From NCBI GenBank assembly GCA_007376725.1, contig VMGT01000020.1, positions 1-48,283 on the forward strand: a stretch of DNA of 48,283 nt. Direction: 5' to 3'. This document shows, piece by piece, positions 15,297 to 23,744 of this stretch. Origin of the DNA: Parcubacteria group bacterium Greene1014_15 (lineage in GTDB: Bacteria; Patescibacteriota; Minisyncoccia; Phycocordibacterales; VMGT01). A model generated the notes under the pieces. The model ran no database searches. It saw nothing but the letters and a program-made list of their open reading frames with translations, and was not told where the DNA came from. Positions within the stretch are counted from its first letter, which is position 1, and the number at the start of each line of letters is the position of its first letter. A program made the translations under genes and the position numbers.

Positions 15297-16784
15297 TTAC
15301 GCCGCCCCGCCGACAACAACCGCGCCTTCGGTCAATCGTACCGTCGGCTGTCCAACACCCACAGGAACAGATTGTCCGTTCTTGCCGCATGTACCGATCC
15401 CGGGATCAAGCACCATATCCGTACCAACCATATCCACATGAGTGAGCACATCGTATCCGGTACCTGTGAGCGTAGCCTGCCGAAGCGGCGTGTCGAAGAG
15501 TACAACGCCATTTTCAATCGGAAACAAGAGTGTCGCGACAAAAACAAAATTTCCCGTCGCAATATCCACTTGTCCTCCGCTGAACTCTTTCGTATATATT
15601 CCGCGTTTCGTCGACGCAATGATTTCCTGCGGATCGCTCGTTCCCTGCAGCATATATGTATTTGTCATACGAGGCATCGGCTGATACCGAAACGATTCCC
15701 GACGGCCGTTGCCTGTCGGCGCAACACCGAAATATCGTGCGCTCATGCGATCATGCAGATAACTTACCACACGCCCGTTCTCAATCAGAGTCGTATACTG
15801 CGAAGGCATGCCTTCGTCGTCATACGTAAGCGAACCACGCCGTCCCGGAATAGTACCGTCGTCAACAACAGTGATTTCAGAATGCGCAACAACTTTTCCC
15901 ATCTTATCTGAAAACGGCGATGTCTTCATTCGATTGAAGTCGCCCTCAAGCGTATGCCCGATCGCCTCATGCAAGAGTATCGCTGTCCACCCGGGTCCGA
16001 GTACAACAGGCATTTGTCCCGACGGGCAATTTTGGGCAATCAACATAAGGCGTGCATCTGCAACAGCTTCGCCAACAAGACCCTTCCAAACAGACTCCTC
16101 AAAAAATGAGCTGTAATCATAACGTCCACCTCGGCCCGCGACGTTCGAAACACTCCGCATGCCGTCCGAAAGCGTTACCGTAACATTGAGACGAACGAGC
16201 GGACGAACATCATGCACAACGCGGCCATCCGGCCGAACAATCAGAATGTTCGCCACGGAACCACCGAGAGTAATTTCAACTTCCCGAATTCTCGGGTCGC
16301 AAGAACGAGCGTATGCATCAATCTCTGCAAGCAGCTTCATCCTCTCGGAAAGTTCAACAGAAAGGGGGGATGTTGCAGGGTAGAGAGCCTTTGCTTTCTT
16401 TCTATCCGCACGCTTGTACGCCCCTTGTTTACCCTGCATATCCCTAAGATCAGAAATAACGGTCTGGAGCGATGCGCGGGAGAGGTCTGAACTGTGTACA
16501 TATCCCGATTCACAGCCGACCACTTTACGCAAACCGAATCCCTCATTCTCAATGTATTTCACCGCTTCAGCGCGGCCATGTTCCCACACAACAGATTCAA
16601 CATGAGCTACCTCGGCATAGAGTTCACCGTCTTCCTGCCCATTAAGCGCTTCGCCAACGATGTTAACAAGCTCTGTCTGGTTCGCAACCGAAAATGCATC
16701 CAAAAAATAGTCTTTCCACACGTGCGATATTTTTTCCACAGTAGAGTTTCTCCAGAAAATAGTCTCAAATAACAAAAACTTCAT
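15297..16784 (-). CDS. tldD: metalloprotease TldD
   Basis: 495 residues. The zinc site is LLHEAIGHTLEGD (HExxxH) near residue 270, followed by family blocks SLTYDDEGMPSQYTTLIENG, RRESFRYQPMPRMTNTYM (as two parts) and the C-terminal DPGIGTCGKNGQSVPVGVGQP. This is the catalytic subunit of TldD-TldE. It is slightly longer than usual at the N-terminus; the start at 16784 has no clear SD and a GTG about 16 codons in is possible. First gene of the tldD-wHTH-pmbA operon, divergent from the methyltransferase. Confidence 0.93.
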   Translation of the reverse strand: MKFLLFETIFWRNSTVEKISHVWKDYFLDAFSVANQTELVNIVGEALNGQEDGELYAEVAHVESVVWEHGRAEAVKYIENEGFGLRKVVGCESGYVHSSDLSRASLQTVISDLRDMQGKQGAYKRADRKKAKALYPATSPLSVELSERMKLLAEIDAYARSCDPRIREVEITLGGSVANILIVRPDGRVVHDVRPLVRLNVTVTLSDGMRSVSNVAGRGGRYDYSSFFEESVWKGLVGEAVADARLMLIAQNCPSGQMPVVLGPGWTAILLHEAIGHTLEGDFNRMKTSPFSDKMGKVVAHSEITVVDDGTIPGRRGSLTYDDEGMPSQYTTLIENGRVVSYLHDRMSARYFGVAPTGNGRRESFRYQPMPRMTNTYMLQGTSDPQEIIASTKRGIYTKEFSGGQVDIATGNFVFVATLLFPIENGVVLFDTPLRQATLTGTGYDVLTHVDMVGTDMVLDPGIGTCGKNGQSVPVGVGQPTVRLTEGAVVVGGAA

Positions 16785-16815
16785 CCGTTAAAATAGAACC
16801 ACATATTGAAAAGCA

Positions 16816-16843
16816 TTGCAAACCCCACGAAAAAGGCTACCCT
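16816..16843 (+). promoter_or_regulatory. probable promoter, possibly for a leaderless mRNA
   Basis: TTGCAA (16816-16821), 16-base spacer, TACCCT (16838-16843). The ATG at 16850 falls where transcription should start, so the mRNA may have no leader. Confidence 0.45.
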
Positions 16844-16849
16844 GTACGC

Positions 16850-17539
16850 ATGACACAACGGAAAGCATGGGAGGATGAATATAAAAAGCCCAAACTCGTC
16901 ACACTTTCACAAGAACCACACAACGACGTGCGAAAGTTTTGGAAATTTCTCAAAAAAGAATATCCGTTTCCCGTAGAAAAATTGCAGGTGCTCGACCTTG
17001 GATCAGGCACAGGAAAACATGCGTTCTATTTCGCGGAACTCGGCGCACAGGTGACTGGCATTGAAATTTCAGAGACAGCGCTTAAAATTGCGGAGAAAAT
17101 AAAAACTGCAAAAAAATTGCCAGTACAATTTTTGCAAGGCGACATCGGAAAAAAATATCCATTTGGAAATGCTGCGTTTGACATCGTACTCGATATTCTC
17201 TCATCAAACTCACTCGATGAAGCAGGGCGTGCAAACTATCTCCGCGAAACAGCACGCATACTCAAACCAGAGGGTTTTCTCATGGTAAAAATTCTCTGCA
17301 AGGATGGGGATAAAAATGCACACGCGCTTCTTGCGTCAAATCCCGGAAAAGAAAAAGACACGTATACGATCCATGAAATCAACCTCACTGAACGTGTTTT
17401 TTCACGGGAAGATTTTGAAAAAATGTACGGTAAATATTTCACAATTCGAAAACTCGAAAAAAATTCAAGCTATACGCTATTCAACAATCAAAGATACAAG
17501 AGAAACTTTTGGATTGCGTATTGTCAAAAGAATAGGTAA
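16850..17539 (+). CDS. class I SAM-dependent methyltransferase
   Basis: 229 residues. Motif I is VLDLGSGTGKHAFYF (about residues 46-60), followed by the acidic end of strand 2 (VTGIEIS), GDIGKKYPFGNAAFDIV (motif II region) and the ARILKPEGFLMVKILCK strand. Methylates an unknown small molecule or macromolecule. No SD; see the leaderless promoter. It ends 39 bases before purM and may be co-transcribed, but purM has its own strong SD. Confidence 0.85.
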   Translation: MTQRKAWEDEYKKPKLVTLSQEPHNDVRKFWKFLKKEYPFPVEKLQVLDLGSGTGKHAFYFAELGAQVTGIEISETALKIAEKIKTAKKLPVQFLQGDIGKKYPFGNAAFDIVLDILSSNSLDEAGRANYLRETARILKPEGFLMVKILCKDGDKNAHALLASNPGKEKDTYTIHEINLTERVFSREDFEKMYGKYFTIRKLEKNSSYTLFNNQRYKRNFWIAYCQKNR

Positions 17540-17578
17540 CATCCGAGCAGATACAGCACATATACAAGGAGACTCATC

Positions 17579-18784
17579 TTGAACAGCTACGCTAAAGCAG
17601 GTGTTGATTACACAAAAATAGCAGGTTTCAAAAAAATCATGCGGGACCTTGCGAGAAAAACAGCACATTTTCCGCAAAGACGAGGAGTTTTTGTCAGTGG
17701 AGCCATAACACATGCTCATGGAGCGATATATGAGTATCGTGACAAAACACCGTGCCTTTTTGTACAAACAATCGAGGGCCTCGGTAAAAAAAACTGGATT
17801 GCCGAGCGAATGTACTGCTTTCGTGCGGACGGCAAGACTTATCACCGCGGTATTGCCATTGACATCGCGCTTGCGGCAGTCAACGATTGCATCGCACATG
17901 GTGCAATGCCCGTCATTCTCACTGATAAGATTGCTTCTCCTTCGAGCGCATGGTTCACCGATCTTTCTCGTGCACGCGACCTCGCCTTCGGCTTTGAGGA
18001 AATTTGTCGCATGGTTGGCATGGCCATTCCCCAGGGCGAGTCTGCGGTCATACAAGACGACTACGAGTACCCAATCTTCTCCGGCTGCGTCACTGGCATC
18101 GTTACACCACTTACAAATCTCATCACCCGCGATCGTATAGAAGCGGGAGACGCAATTATTGGTGTTGCCTCATCCGGACTCCACGCAAACGGCAGCTCGC
18201 TCATTCTCGACGTAGCTGCAACCCTCAAGCATGATATTCTCACACCAATCCCGCGCATCGGTAAGTCTCTCGGAGAAGAGGCGCTCACGCCGACACTTTC
18301 ATACGTGCGTCTCGTCGAAGCGCTCCTCGAAAATCGCGTTCCCCTGCATGGCATCATTCCCGGCACAGGAGGCGGTTTAAGCAAACTCGCCATCCATGAT
18401 GTTCCCTACACCTATGTTGTTGAGCGCTCCCTCTCTGTTCCAAAAATCTTTCTTTTCATGCGCTCGTGCGGCGTTCCCCTTCGCGACTGTCTCACCACAT
18501 TTAACTGGGGCATCGGCTATTACCTTTTTGTACCAAAGAACAATGTCGAACAAACCCTCGTCATCGGCGCCTCCGCCGGGTACAAACTTATGCAAATCGG
18601 CTTCGTTGAGCGAGGAGAACGGCAGGTAATCTTTGAACCTGCGGGAGAAATTCTCATGCCACCCGAAAGCGTAACGGAAGAGAAGTTCCGCGACAGTCGC
18701 GCCACGGGAAAAGATCCGATGTTCGGATATGGAAGTACGACGCCTCCACTTCCACCATCGAGCACCCAAAAAACGTTTGAGTAA
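17579..18784 (+). CDS. purM: phosphoribosylformylglycinamidine cyclo-ligase
   Basis: 401 residues. AIR synthetase signatures: YAKAGVDYTKI at the N-terminus, GIAIDIALAAVND, GVASSGLHANGSSLI, HGIIPGTGGGLSKLAIH and FNWGIGYYLFVP. It closes the imidazole ring in purine synthesis (FGAM to AIR, using ATP). The TTG start at 17579 is supported by AGGAG 6-7 bases upstream. It is longer than typical PurM (about 345), with a Pro/Ser-rich C-terminal tail. No other pur gene is nearby; many CPR genomes lack the full pathway, so it may serve salvage of an intermediate. Confidence 0.88.
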   Translation: MNSYAKAGVDYTKIAGFKKIMRDLARKTAHFPQRRGVFVSGAITHAHGAIYEYRDKTPCLFVQTIEGLGKKNWIAERMYCFRADGKTYHRGIAIDIALAAVNDCIAHGAMPVILTDKIASPSSAWFTDLSRARDLAFGFEEICRMVGMAIPQGESAVIQDDYEYPIFSGCVTGIVTPLTNLITRDRIEAGDAIIGVASSGLHANGSSLILDVAATLKHDILTPIPRIGKSLGEEALTPTLSYVRLVEALLENRVPLHGIIPGTGGGLSKLAIHDVPYTYVVERSLSVPKIFLFMRSCGVPLRDCLTTFNWGIGYYLFVPKNNVEQTLVIGASAGYKLMQIGFVERGERQVIFEPAGEILMPPESVTEEKFRDSRATGKDPMFGYGSTTPPLPPSSTQKTFE

Positions 18785-18790
18785 TGTACA

Positions 18791-18824
18791 CCGTCGTCCA
18801 CCTTCGTGGACGACGGTTCTTTCG
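18791..18824 (+). terminator. terminator after purM
   Basis: CCGTCGTCCA and TGGACGACGG are perfect arms around CCTTCG, followed by TTCTTTCG. A weaker GCACG/CGTGTGC hairpin follows at about 18850-18873, ahead of infC. Confidence 0.75.
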
Positions 18825-18969
18825 TACGCAAGAATGCAAAATCCAACACGCACGCCTTTGTGGAGCGTGTGCATTTACTTAAAATACAAAGCATGCTATA
18901 AAAGTAGAGCAGTTCCGTCTCGGAATTGTTTACTTATTTAAGCTCTCTTATATCGCTTCAAAGGATAAA

Positions 18970-19473
18970 ATACGGTTCAACGAGTACATTCAAGCAGTCG
19001 AGCTGCGTGTGGTTACGGCGAGCGGCGAAAACCTCGGGGTTCTCCCGCGAGACGAGGCCCTGCGGCGCGCACGCGAAGCCGGTCTTGATCTTATTGAAAT
19101 CTCTCCGAACGCAAATCCCCCTGTCGCAAAGATCATTGATTACGGCAAGTTCCATTACGACCTCAAAAAGAAGGCAAAGGTTGTGCAGGTAAAAGCCCAT
19201 ATCACTGAAACCAAGACCATTCAGGTGAAGATTGGCACAGGCGAGCATGATCTCATGCTCAAGGCAAAACGCGCATCGGAGTGGCTCAAACAAGGTGATC
19301 GCATCAAGCTTGATCTTTTTCTTCCGGGACGTTCTAAGTATATGGAACTCGGTTTTCTTAAAGAACGCATGGAACGCATGCTCAAGCTCATTACCGAACA
19401 GTACAAGATCGCCGATCCACCAAAAAAAAGCCCGAAGGGTCTTACGGTCGTGATAGAACGAGCCGGAAAATAG
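18970..19473 (+). CDS. infC: translation initiation factor IF-3, non-canonical start
   Basis: IF-3 N-domain (FNEYIQAVELRVVTASGENL, GVLPRDEALRRA), linker and C-domain (KTIQVKIGTGEHDLMLKAKR, DRIKLDLFLPGR). The first ATG/GTG/TTG in frame, GTG 19009, would remove the conserved N-terminal strand, so the true start is upstream. The best candidate is ATA 18970, four bases after AAGGA (18961-18965); ATC 18952 is the other. Use of a start codon that IF-3 itself discriminates against is the known autoregulation device of E. coli infC (AUU). First gene of infC-rpmI-rplT. Confidence 0.9.
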   Translation: MRFNEYIQAVELRVVTASGENLGVLPRDEALRRAREAGLDLIEISPNANPPVAKIIDYGKFHYDLKKKAKVVQVKAHITETKTIQVKIGTGEHDLMLKAKRASEWLKQGDRIKLDLFLPGRSKYMELGFLKERMERMLKLITEQYKIADPPKKSPKGLTVVIERAGK

Positions 19474-19517
19474 GTTTCCTGAAAACTAAATTTCAAATTT
19501 AATTTAACGAATTTATC

Positions 19518-19709
19518 ATGAGCATGAAAACAAATAAGTCATTTACGAAAAGATTGAGAGTGACTCCCAAAGGAAAACTCATCTCGCGAAAACCCGGTCA
19601 GGATCATTTCAACGCAAAGGAGTCCCGAGCTTCGCAACTCTCTCAAAAACGCGGCCAGCAAATCAAACTGACCAATAAAGCGCGCCGACGCTTCCTTCCA
19701 AACAGCTAA
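19518..19709 (+). CDS. rpmI: 50S ribosomal protein L35
   Basis: 63 residues, the usual length; very basic, with KTNKSFTKRLRVTPKGKL and the C-terminal TNKARRRFLPN. Lies 44 bases after infC and 16 before rplT, the standard operon. Confidence 0.93.
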   Translation: MSMKTNKSFTKRLRVTPKGKLISRKPGQDHFNAKESRASQLSQKRGQQIKLTNKARRRFLPNS

Positions 19710-19725
19710 AATTTAATTCACTAAT

Positions 19726-20073
19726 ATGACACGAGTAAAAAGAGGAACAACTTCATTAAAGACACGGCGCACGACCCTTAAAGCCGTAAAGGGGTATCGT
19801 TTTGGACGAAGTAAAAAAGAGCGCCAGGCAAACGAGGCAATTGCGCATGCTGGCACGTATGCGTTTGCCCATCGTCGCGACAAGAAAACAGCGATTCGCG
19901 GTCTCTGGCAAGTTCATATTGGCGCATTCGCAAAAGCGCAGGGGCTCTCATATAGCAAACTGATACACGCGCTAAAGACCAAGAACATCAAACTCAACAG
20001 AAAGATACTTTCGGGACTTGTCGGAAAACATCCCGACACCATGAAACGAGTGTTTACGACTGCCACAAAGTAA
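19726..20073 (+). CDS. rplT: 50S ribosomal protein L20
   Basis: 115 residues, full length. Signatures: TRVKRGTTSLKTRRTTLK, KGYRFGRSKKERQANEA, AHRRDKKTAIRGLW and GLSYSKLIHALK. L20 starts 50S assembly and, in several bacteria, represses its own operon. Last gene, followed directly by a terminator. Confidence 0.95.
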   Translation: MTRVKRGTTSLKTRRTTLKAVKGYRFGRSKKERQANEAIAHAGTYAFAHRRDKKTAIRGLWQVHIGAFAKAQGLSYSKLIHALKTKNIKLNRKILSGLVGKHPDTMKRVFTTATK

Positions 20074-20075
20074 AG

Positions 20076-20118
20076 AAAAAATCTCTGCCTCGACACAACA
20101 TCAAGGCGGGGATTTTTT
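20076..20118 (+). terminator. terminator of infC-rpmI-rplT
   Basis: AAAAAATC..GCCT pairs with AGGC..GATTTTTT, ending in a run of six T. Confidence 0.8.
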
Positions 20119-20136
20119 CTATGTTACGAATTCAGA

Positions 20137-20164
20137 TTGACAGCGCAACAAATCTGTATATGCT
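20137..20164 (+). promoter_or_regulatory. probable promoter
   Basis: TTGACA (20137-20142), 16-base spacer, TATGCT (20159-20164), about 75 bases upstream of the small gene at 20239. Confidence 0.5.
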
Positions 20165-20238
20165 GAAGCCAGACCGAAACTCGTCGCCAACGCGCACGTT
20201 AGAGCGGCACATTCTCACAATGAAAAGAAGATTTCACA

Positions 20239-20445
20239 ATGAAGCAACTGTCATGGAAAAAAGGAAAGACAAAAGCATCGATTCGGTTTGCTGCACGCAT
20301 AAAAACGTACCTCAAAACCTGCACGAACGAACAAGTGGCCGGGGTACTCCGTCAAGCATTTAGCGAGGTGATCAGTGGCACTCTGATACTTCAACAAAAC
20401 ATGTCTGTTCAAGAGTACTTGCGGAAGATTCTTCCGACAAACTAA
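20239..20445 (+). CDS. small basic hypothetical protein
   Basis: 68 residues; basic N-terminus (KQLSWKKGKTKASIRFAARIK) and a predicted helical C-terminus (QVAGVLRQAFSEVISGTLILQQ, SVQEYLRKIL). It has its own promoter and a double terminator, which supports expression. Function unknown; the size and charge would fit a nucleic-acid-binding protein. Confidence 0.6.
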   Translation: MKQLSWKKGKTKASIRFAARIKTYLKTCTNEQVAGVLRQAFSEVISGTLILQQNMSVQEYLRKILPTN

Positions 20446-20447
20446 AA

Positions 20448-20500
20448 GGCCGCCAAAAGCGGCCAACCCCGTTCTAGATGTAAATCTAGAACGGGGTTTT
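20448..20500 (+). terminator. tandem hairpins, rho-independent terminator
   Basis: GGCCGC/GCGGCC (20448-20464), then AACCCCGTTCTAGA paired with TCTAGAACGGGGTT (20465-20498) and a T-run. Confidence 0.85.
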
Positions 20501-20530
20501 GATCTTCCAAAAATATAAATATCGAGCTTG

Positions 20531-20604
20531 GTGTCATTCCCGCGAAGGCGGGAATCTAGAACTCTACTGAACAACCTGGATTCCCGCCTTCGCGGGAATG
20601 ACAC
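20531..20604. repeat. REP-type palindrome (TCATTCCCGCGAAGGCGGGAAT)
   Basis: Perfect 26-base arms (20531-20556 and 20579-20604) around a 22-base loop. The arm itself contains CCCGCGAAGGCGGG. This sequence type is widespread in bacterial genomes as a dispersed repeat. It lies between convergent transcripts. Confidence 0.85.
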
Positions 20605-20644
20605 TGAAACGTGCAGAGCTTGTCTGCAATACAATATCTGCATT

Positions 20645-21295
20645 TCACAAAATCCTCTCCCCACCTTCTCCGCCGACACCGTCATTGTTTTGATACACAC
20701 GCTCGAGTTCTTCTTTGTCTTTCATTACCAGTTTCAACACTTTTCGCACAAGTTCCTTCGGATTGCTGTCGAAAACAATTTTTTGATTGGGACGGTGTCC
20801 CTTTTCAAGAATATTCTGAATTACTTCATCGGTTTCCCATTCGCCTTGCAGAACGCCGATCGGCTTGCTGTCTTCAAATGCAATAGTCAGCTCATTGATG
20901 GTACCGATACGCCCGCAGCCGATGAGCACCGCATCCGAAGATCGCGTCAAAAGAAGATTCCGACCTGAATAGCCAAAACCGGTAAAAATGATGAGATCAA
21001 GATAATCAAGCGGCAGCTTGTAAACATTCACATGCTCCGCCTCGGTTGATGCCGGAGAAAGAGCGATAGAGGTCCCACCAACTTCTTTTGCTCCCATGGC
21101 AGACCAGAGCGGAACACCCGTTGTCGCTCCCGTAACAAGAATCCCGCCCTGACGAATGATTTCCCTGCCCATCTCCTTGGAAAGTTCCATTGCGGAGACA
21201 CCGCAGTGCCCTGTCTCCGCGGCGCCCGACACACAGATCTTCGGCCGCAAGTGCGGATGCTTGAGATGCATATGTACGTTGGCATTTTCATCCAT
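20645..21295 (-). CDS. LOG/SLOG-family Rossmann protein
   Basis: About 216 residues from ATG 21295. SLOG features: ICVSGAAETGHCG at the first strand, GGILVTGATTGVPLWSA, FTGFGYSGRNLLLTRSSDAV and GRIGTINELTIAFED, the last corresponding to the PGGxGTxxE nucleotide-binding motif of the LOG family. Members act on nucleotide derivatives (AMP nucleosidase/cytokinin-type hydrolysis) or bind nucleotide signals; the substrate is unknown. Its start is 12 bases past the MBL gene stop, so these are one operon. Confidence 0.8.
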   Translation of the reverse strand: MDENANVHMHLKHPHLRPKICVSGAAETGHCGVSAMELSKEMGREIIRQGGILVTGATTGVPLWSAMGAKEVGGTSIALSPASTEAEHVNVYKLPLDYLDLIIFTGFGYSGRNLLLTRSSDAVLIGCGRIGTINELTIAFEDSKPIGVLQGEWETDEVIQNILEKGHRPNQKIVFDSNPKELVRKVLKLVMKDKEELERVYQNNDGVGGEGGERIL

Positions 21296-21324
21296 AGTTT
21301 TATTGTAATACATTAAGAAACTGT

Positions 21325-22692
21325 CTAAAACTCCAACTCATACGTTTTCCCCTGTTCGGGCACAAGAGCGTCAACACCAAGATAGTCACGAATGCGCTGC
21401 ACAAGAAAGGAGGACGACTTCTCTTCTCCGGCAACCGAGAAAACCTTGCGCAACGTATCCGCGTTCCCTTCGACGAAATCAAGCAAACCTTTCGAGTCTC
21501 GATGCCCGGAATACCCGCTAATGGTTTTCACGCTCGCCCGCACGGGAATATCCTCGCCCTGCAAACGCACTTTTTTCGCACCTTCCTGAAGTAATCTGCC
21601 GATGCTCCCTGCCGCCTGATAGCCCACGATAAGCAGTGTGCTCTTTGGGTCTGGCAAGTAGAGCTTTTCGTGATCGAGGATCCTGCCACCATACGACATG
21701 CCAGCGCCTGCGATAATTATTTTTGGATTCGGCGCATGTGCGATCGCATGTGATTCTGCAACCTCTTCCGTAAATGTAAGCTTGGGAAATGAAAAAATAT
21801 CATCGCCGCGGCGCTCTGCTTCTTGCACTGCTTCATTCAGCTCTCCTTTGTATTTTCTATATACTTCTGTGATCCGTATCGCGAGCGGTGAATCAACAAA
21901 CACTGGCACCTTTGGTATCCGCCCGCCCTCCATCAAATTGTTTATTTCATACAAAAGTATCTGTGTCCGTTCGAGTGAAAAAGCTGGTATCACAAGCGTC
22001 CCGCCGCGAGCAACTGTTTCTTCAATAATATCTTCAAGTTGTTCCCTCCTTTCCGGCGCGTCCGTATGCAGCCGATCACCGTACACACTGTCTATGACGA
22101 GATACGTCGCATCGTGAATAACTTCAGCATCGTGGAGAAGCGGTGACGGAGAGTTCCCAAGATCACCCGTAAAAATAAGATGCCCATGACCGCATGCAAT
22201 GTCAACCATTGCCGAGCCCAAAATATGTCCGGAGTCTCGGAGCATAAACGTACATCCATCATCAAATGTCTTTTCTTTATGATACGGGATTCCCTCCCAG
22301 AGCGAGAGCGCCGTTTCTATATCCGCTTTTGAAAAAAGTGGGCGCGCACCTGTTTGCTTGCTTTCTTTTTCAAACACCGACAAGCTGTCAAGGAGCATGT
22401 ATTCCGCAAGATCTTTTGTCGCAGGAGTCGAATAGATTTTCCCGTGAAAACCGTCATGACAAAGCTTGGGAATTCGTCCGATGTGATCAATATGCGCATG
22501 AGTCACGATAAGCATGTCTATGGCGCTCGGGTCATACGGAAACGGTTCATGGTTCGCCTTATCACAGAATGTACTGCCTTGAAACATGCCGCAGTCGATC
22601 AACATTTTTTGGGAAGACCCCGCCACAAGAAAGTTTGATCCGGTCACCGAGCGCACAGCGCCATAAAAGACTACAGTAAGTTTTGTTGTCAT
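21325..22692 (-). CDS. metallo-beta-lactamase/beta-CASP ribonuclease
   Basis: 455 residues. Zinc site THAHIDHIGRIP (HxHxDH), SGHILGSAM and FTGDLGNSPSP; the beta-CASP insertion follows (VIPAFSLERTQ, FVDSPLAIRITEVY) and the terminal motifs IIAGAGMSYGGRILDH and SGYSGHRDSKGLLDF. It is a CPSF73/Ysh1-like nuclease, the type that processes or degrades RNA. All metal ligands appear intact. It overlaps the upstream membrane-protein gene by four bases. Confidence 0.92.
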   Translation of the reverse strand: MTTKLTVVFYGAVRSVTGSNFLVAGSSQKMLIDCGMFQGSTFCDKANHEPFPYDPSAIDMLIVTHAHIDHIGRIPKLCHDGFHGKIYSTPATKDLAEYMLLDSLSVFEKESKQTGARPLFSKADIETALSLWEGIPYHKEKTFDDGCTFMLRDSGHILGSAMVDIACGHGHLIFTGDLGNSPSPLLHDAEVIHDATYLVIDSVYGDRLHTDAPERREQLEDIIEETVARGGTLVIPAFSLERTQILLYEINNLMEGGRIPKVPVFVDSPLAIRITEVYRKYKGELNEAVQEAERRGDDIFSFPKLTFTEEVAESHAIAHAPNPKIIIAGAGMSYGGRILDHEKLYLPDPKSTLLIVGYQAAGSIGRLLQEGAKKVRLQGEDIPVRASVKTISGYSGHRDSKGLLDFVEGNADTLRKVFSVAGEEKSSSFLVQRIRDYLGVDALVPEQGKTYELEF

Positions 22693-23084
22693 GGTGATGC
22701 AGGTGTACGAGAAATAAACAGGGCGCTCGCAGTAAGCGCACCGGTCAAATCCATGATGATATCCAGTGTTGTATCAACGATGTATGCATCTTTTCCGACC
22801 AGCGAAATACCAAAAAAATATTCGTACACTTCCCAAAGTATACCAACACACAGTGTTGCAAGAACGATGACACCTGCGCCTTTCATTTTTCCGTATGTGC
22901 TTTGGAGAGAATGGGAAAGATACCAGAGAGTAAAAGCGGCCACCCAAGCGCCACCAAGAAAGTGCATAACAATGTCAAACCACCATAAAGACCAATAAAG
23001 ATGGAAATAGAGGGCCACAAAATGTAGCACGGCGATTATCACAATGAGCCCTGCTATATACGCTAAACCTTGGTTTTTGTTCAT
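22689..23084 (-). CDS. four-helix membrane protein, DUF2238/YjdF-like
   Basis: 131 residues with four hydrophobic segments. Features recalling the YjdF/DUF2238 group are WFDIVMHFLGGAWVAAF, GILWEVYEYFFG and DTTLDIIMDLTGAL, with conserved acidic and aromatic residues at membrane boundaries. Function of the family unknown. Four-base overlap with the beta-CASP gene indicates translational coupling. Confidence 0.7.
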   Translation of the reverse strand: MNKNQGLAYIAGLIVIIAVLHFVALYFHLYWSLWWFDIVMHFLGGAWVAAFTLWYLSHSLQSTYGKMKGAGVIVLATLCVGILWEVYEYFFGISLVGKDAYIVDTTLDIIMDLTGALTASALFISRTPASP

Positions 23085-23177
23085 CGCTTCTTTAGTATAC
23101 GGTAAAAATAAACGCTCACAAAGTCAGTAAAACGAGACCGCGCAAAAACAGCTTGATCAAAATTCAGTCGATAGAAT

Positions 23178-23451
23178 TTCTATTTTGGGATGAAATACAA
23201 GGAGCAGGAGAAGTGAGCGATGGAGACGTATTCCTTAGAGCCTATCCACGATCTCCATTTCGACTAGAATTTTCCAAATTTTGGACCAAAAAAGCGTAAT
23301 TTTCCTCTCGGAATCCCGATTCAGTTTGTCAAATTTCACTTTTTTGCCTCAAAATTTGAAAAATTCGTCTTGAAAGCGAGATCGTGGACAGGCTCTTATA
23401 CGACAATAGAGCGAACTCGAACTGTGACGAAGTAGTTCGCCCAAAATAGAA
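23178..23451. repeat. outer inverted repeat enclosing a smaller element
   Basis: TTCTATTTTGGG (23178-23189) and CCCAAAATAGAA (23440-23451) are exact complements about 250 bases apart, with the 23237-23396 element inside. This looks like an element inserted in another. No coding capacity. Confidence 0.5.
23237..23396. mobile_element. 160-bp inverted-repeat element, AGAGCC ends
   Basis: AGAGCCTATCCACGATCTC (23237-23255) pairs with 23378-23396 with one mismatch in 19. The inner edge on the right reads, in complement, GATCTCGCTTTC, which is the motif shared with the elements at 24771, 35885 and 36115. The same left end occurs alone at 6795. Confidence 0.75.
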
Positions 23452-23463
23452 GTTCTAAACAAG

Positions 23464-23501
23464 GGAGCATCTGCGTCGAATTAAACGATCGCAGATGCTC
23501 C
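23464..23501. repeat. hairpin GGAGCATCTGCG
   Basis: Perfect 12-base arms (23464-23475, 23490-23501) around 14 bases; no U-run. 23502-23709 contains no gene that I can support. Confidence 0.45.
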
Positions 23502-23709
23502 AGCAACAGAAGTGCATAGAATTTGTTATACAACATCAGGGTGGCACAGGTGGGTGCCCGCAATCGAGAAGCAACAGCTTTCGATAATTTCCACTATATT
23601 TTATTTTTAGTAGTTGGACTCCCTGTATACAAATTTTACGCTGATTTGTATATATCTATACACTCCTGCATACAGTATATTCTCCTCAAAAAAGTTGGCA
23701 ACAAAATTG

Positions 23710-23741
23710 AAGACCGCATCTTCGTTTGAAGGTGCGGTCTT
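23710..23741 (-). terminator. bidirectional terminator
   Basis: AAGACCGCATCTTC and GAAGGTGCGGTCTT pair with one mismatch; minus-strand continuation is CAATTTTGTTG. It lies directly after the 23745-24041 gene. Confidence 0.7.
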
Positions 23742-23744
23742 GTT

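Noticed and set aside
19009-19473. infC starting at GTG 19009
   Set aside because: It would drop the conserved first strand of IF-3 that is plainly encoded upstream, and there is no SD before it.
23523-23729. Small plus-strand gene
   Set aside because: No SD or promoter, poor composition, and it runs into a terminator hairpin that belongs to the opposite strand.
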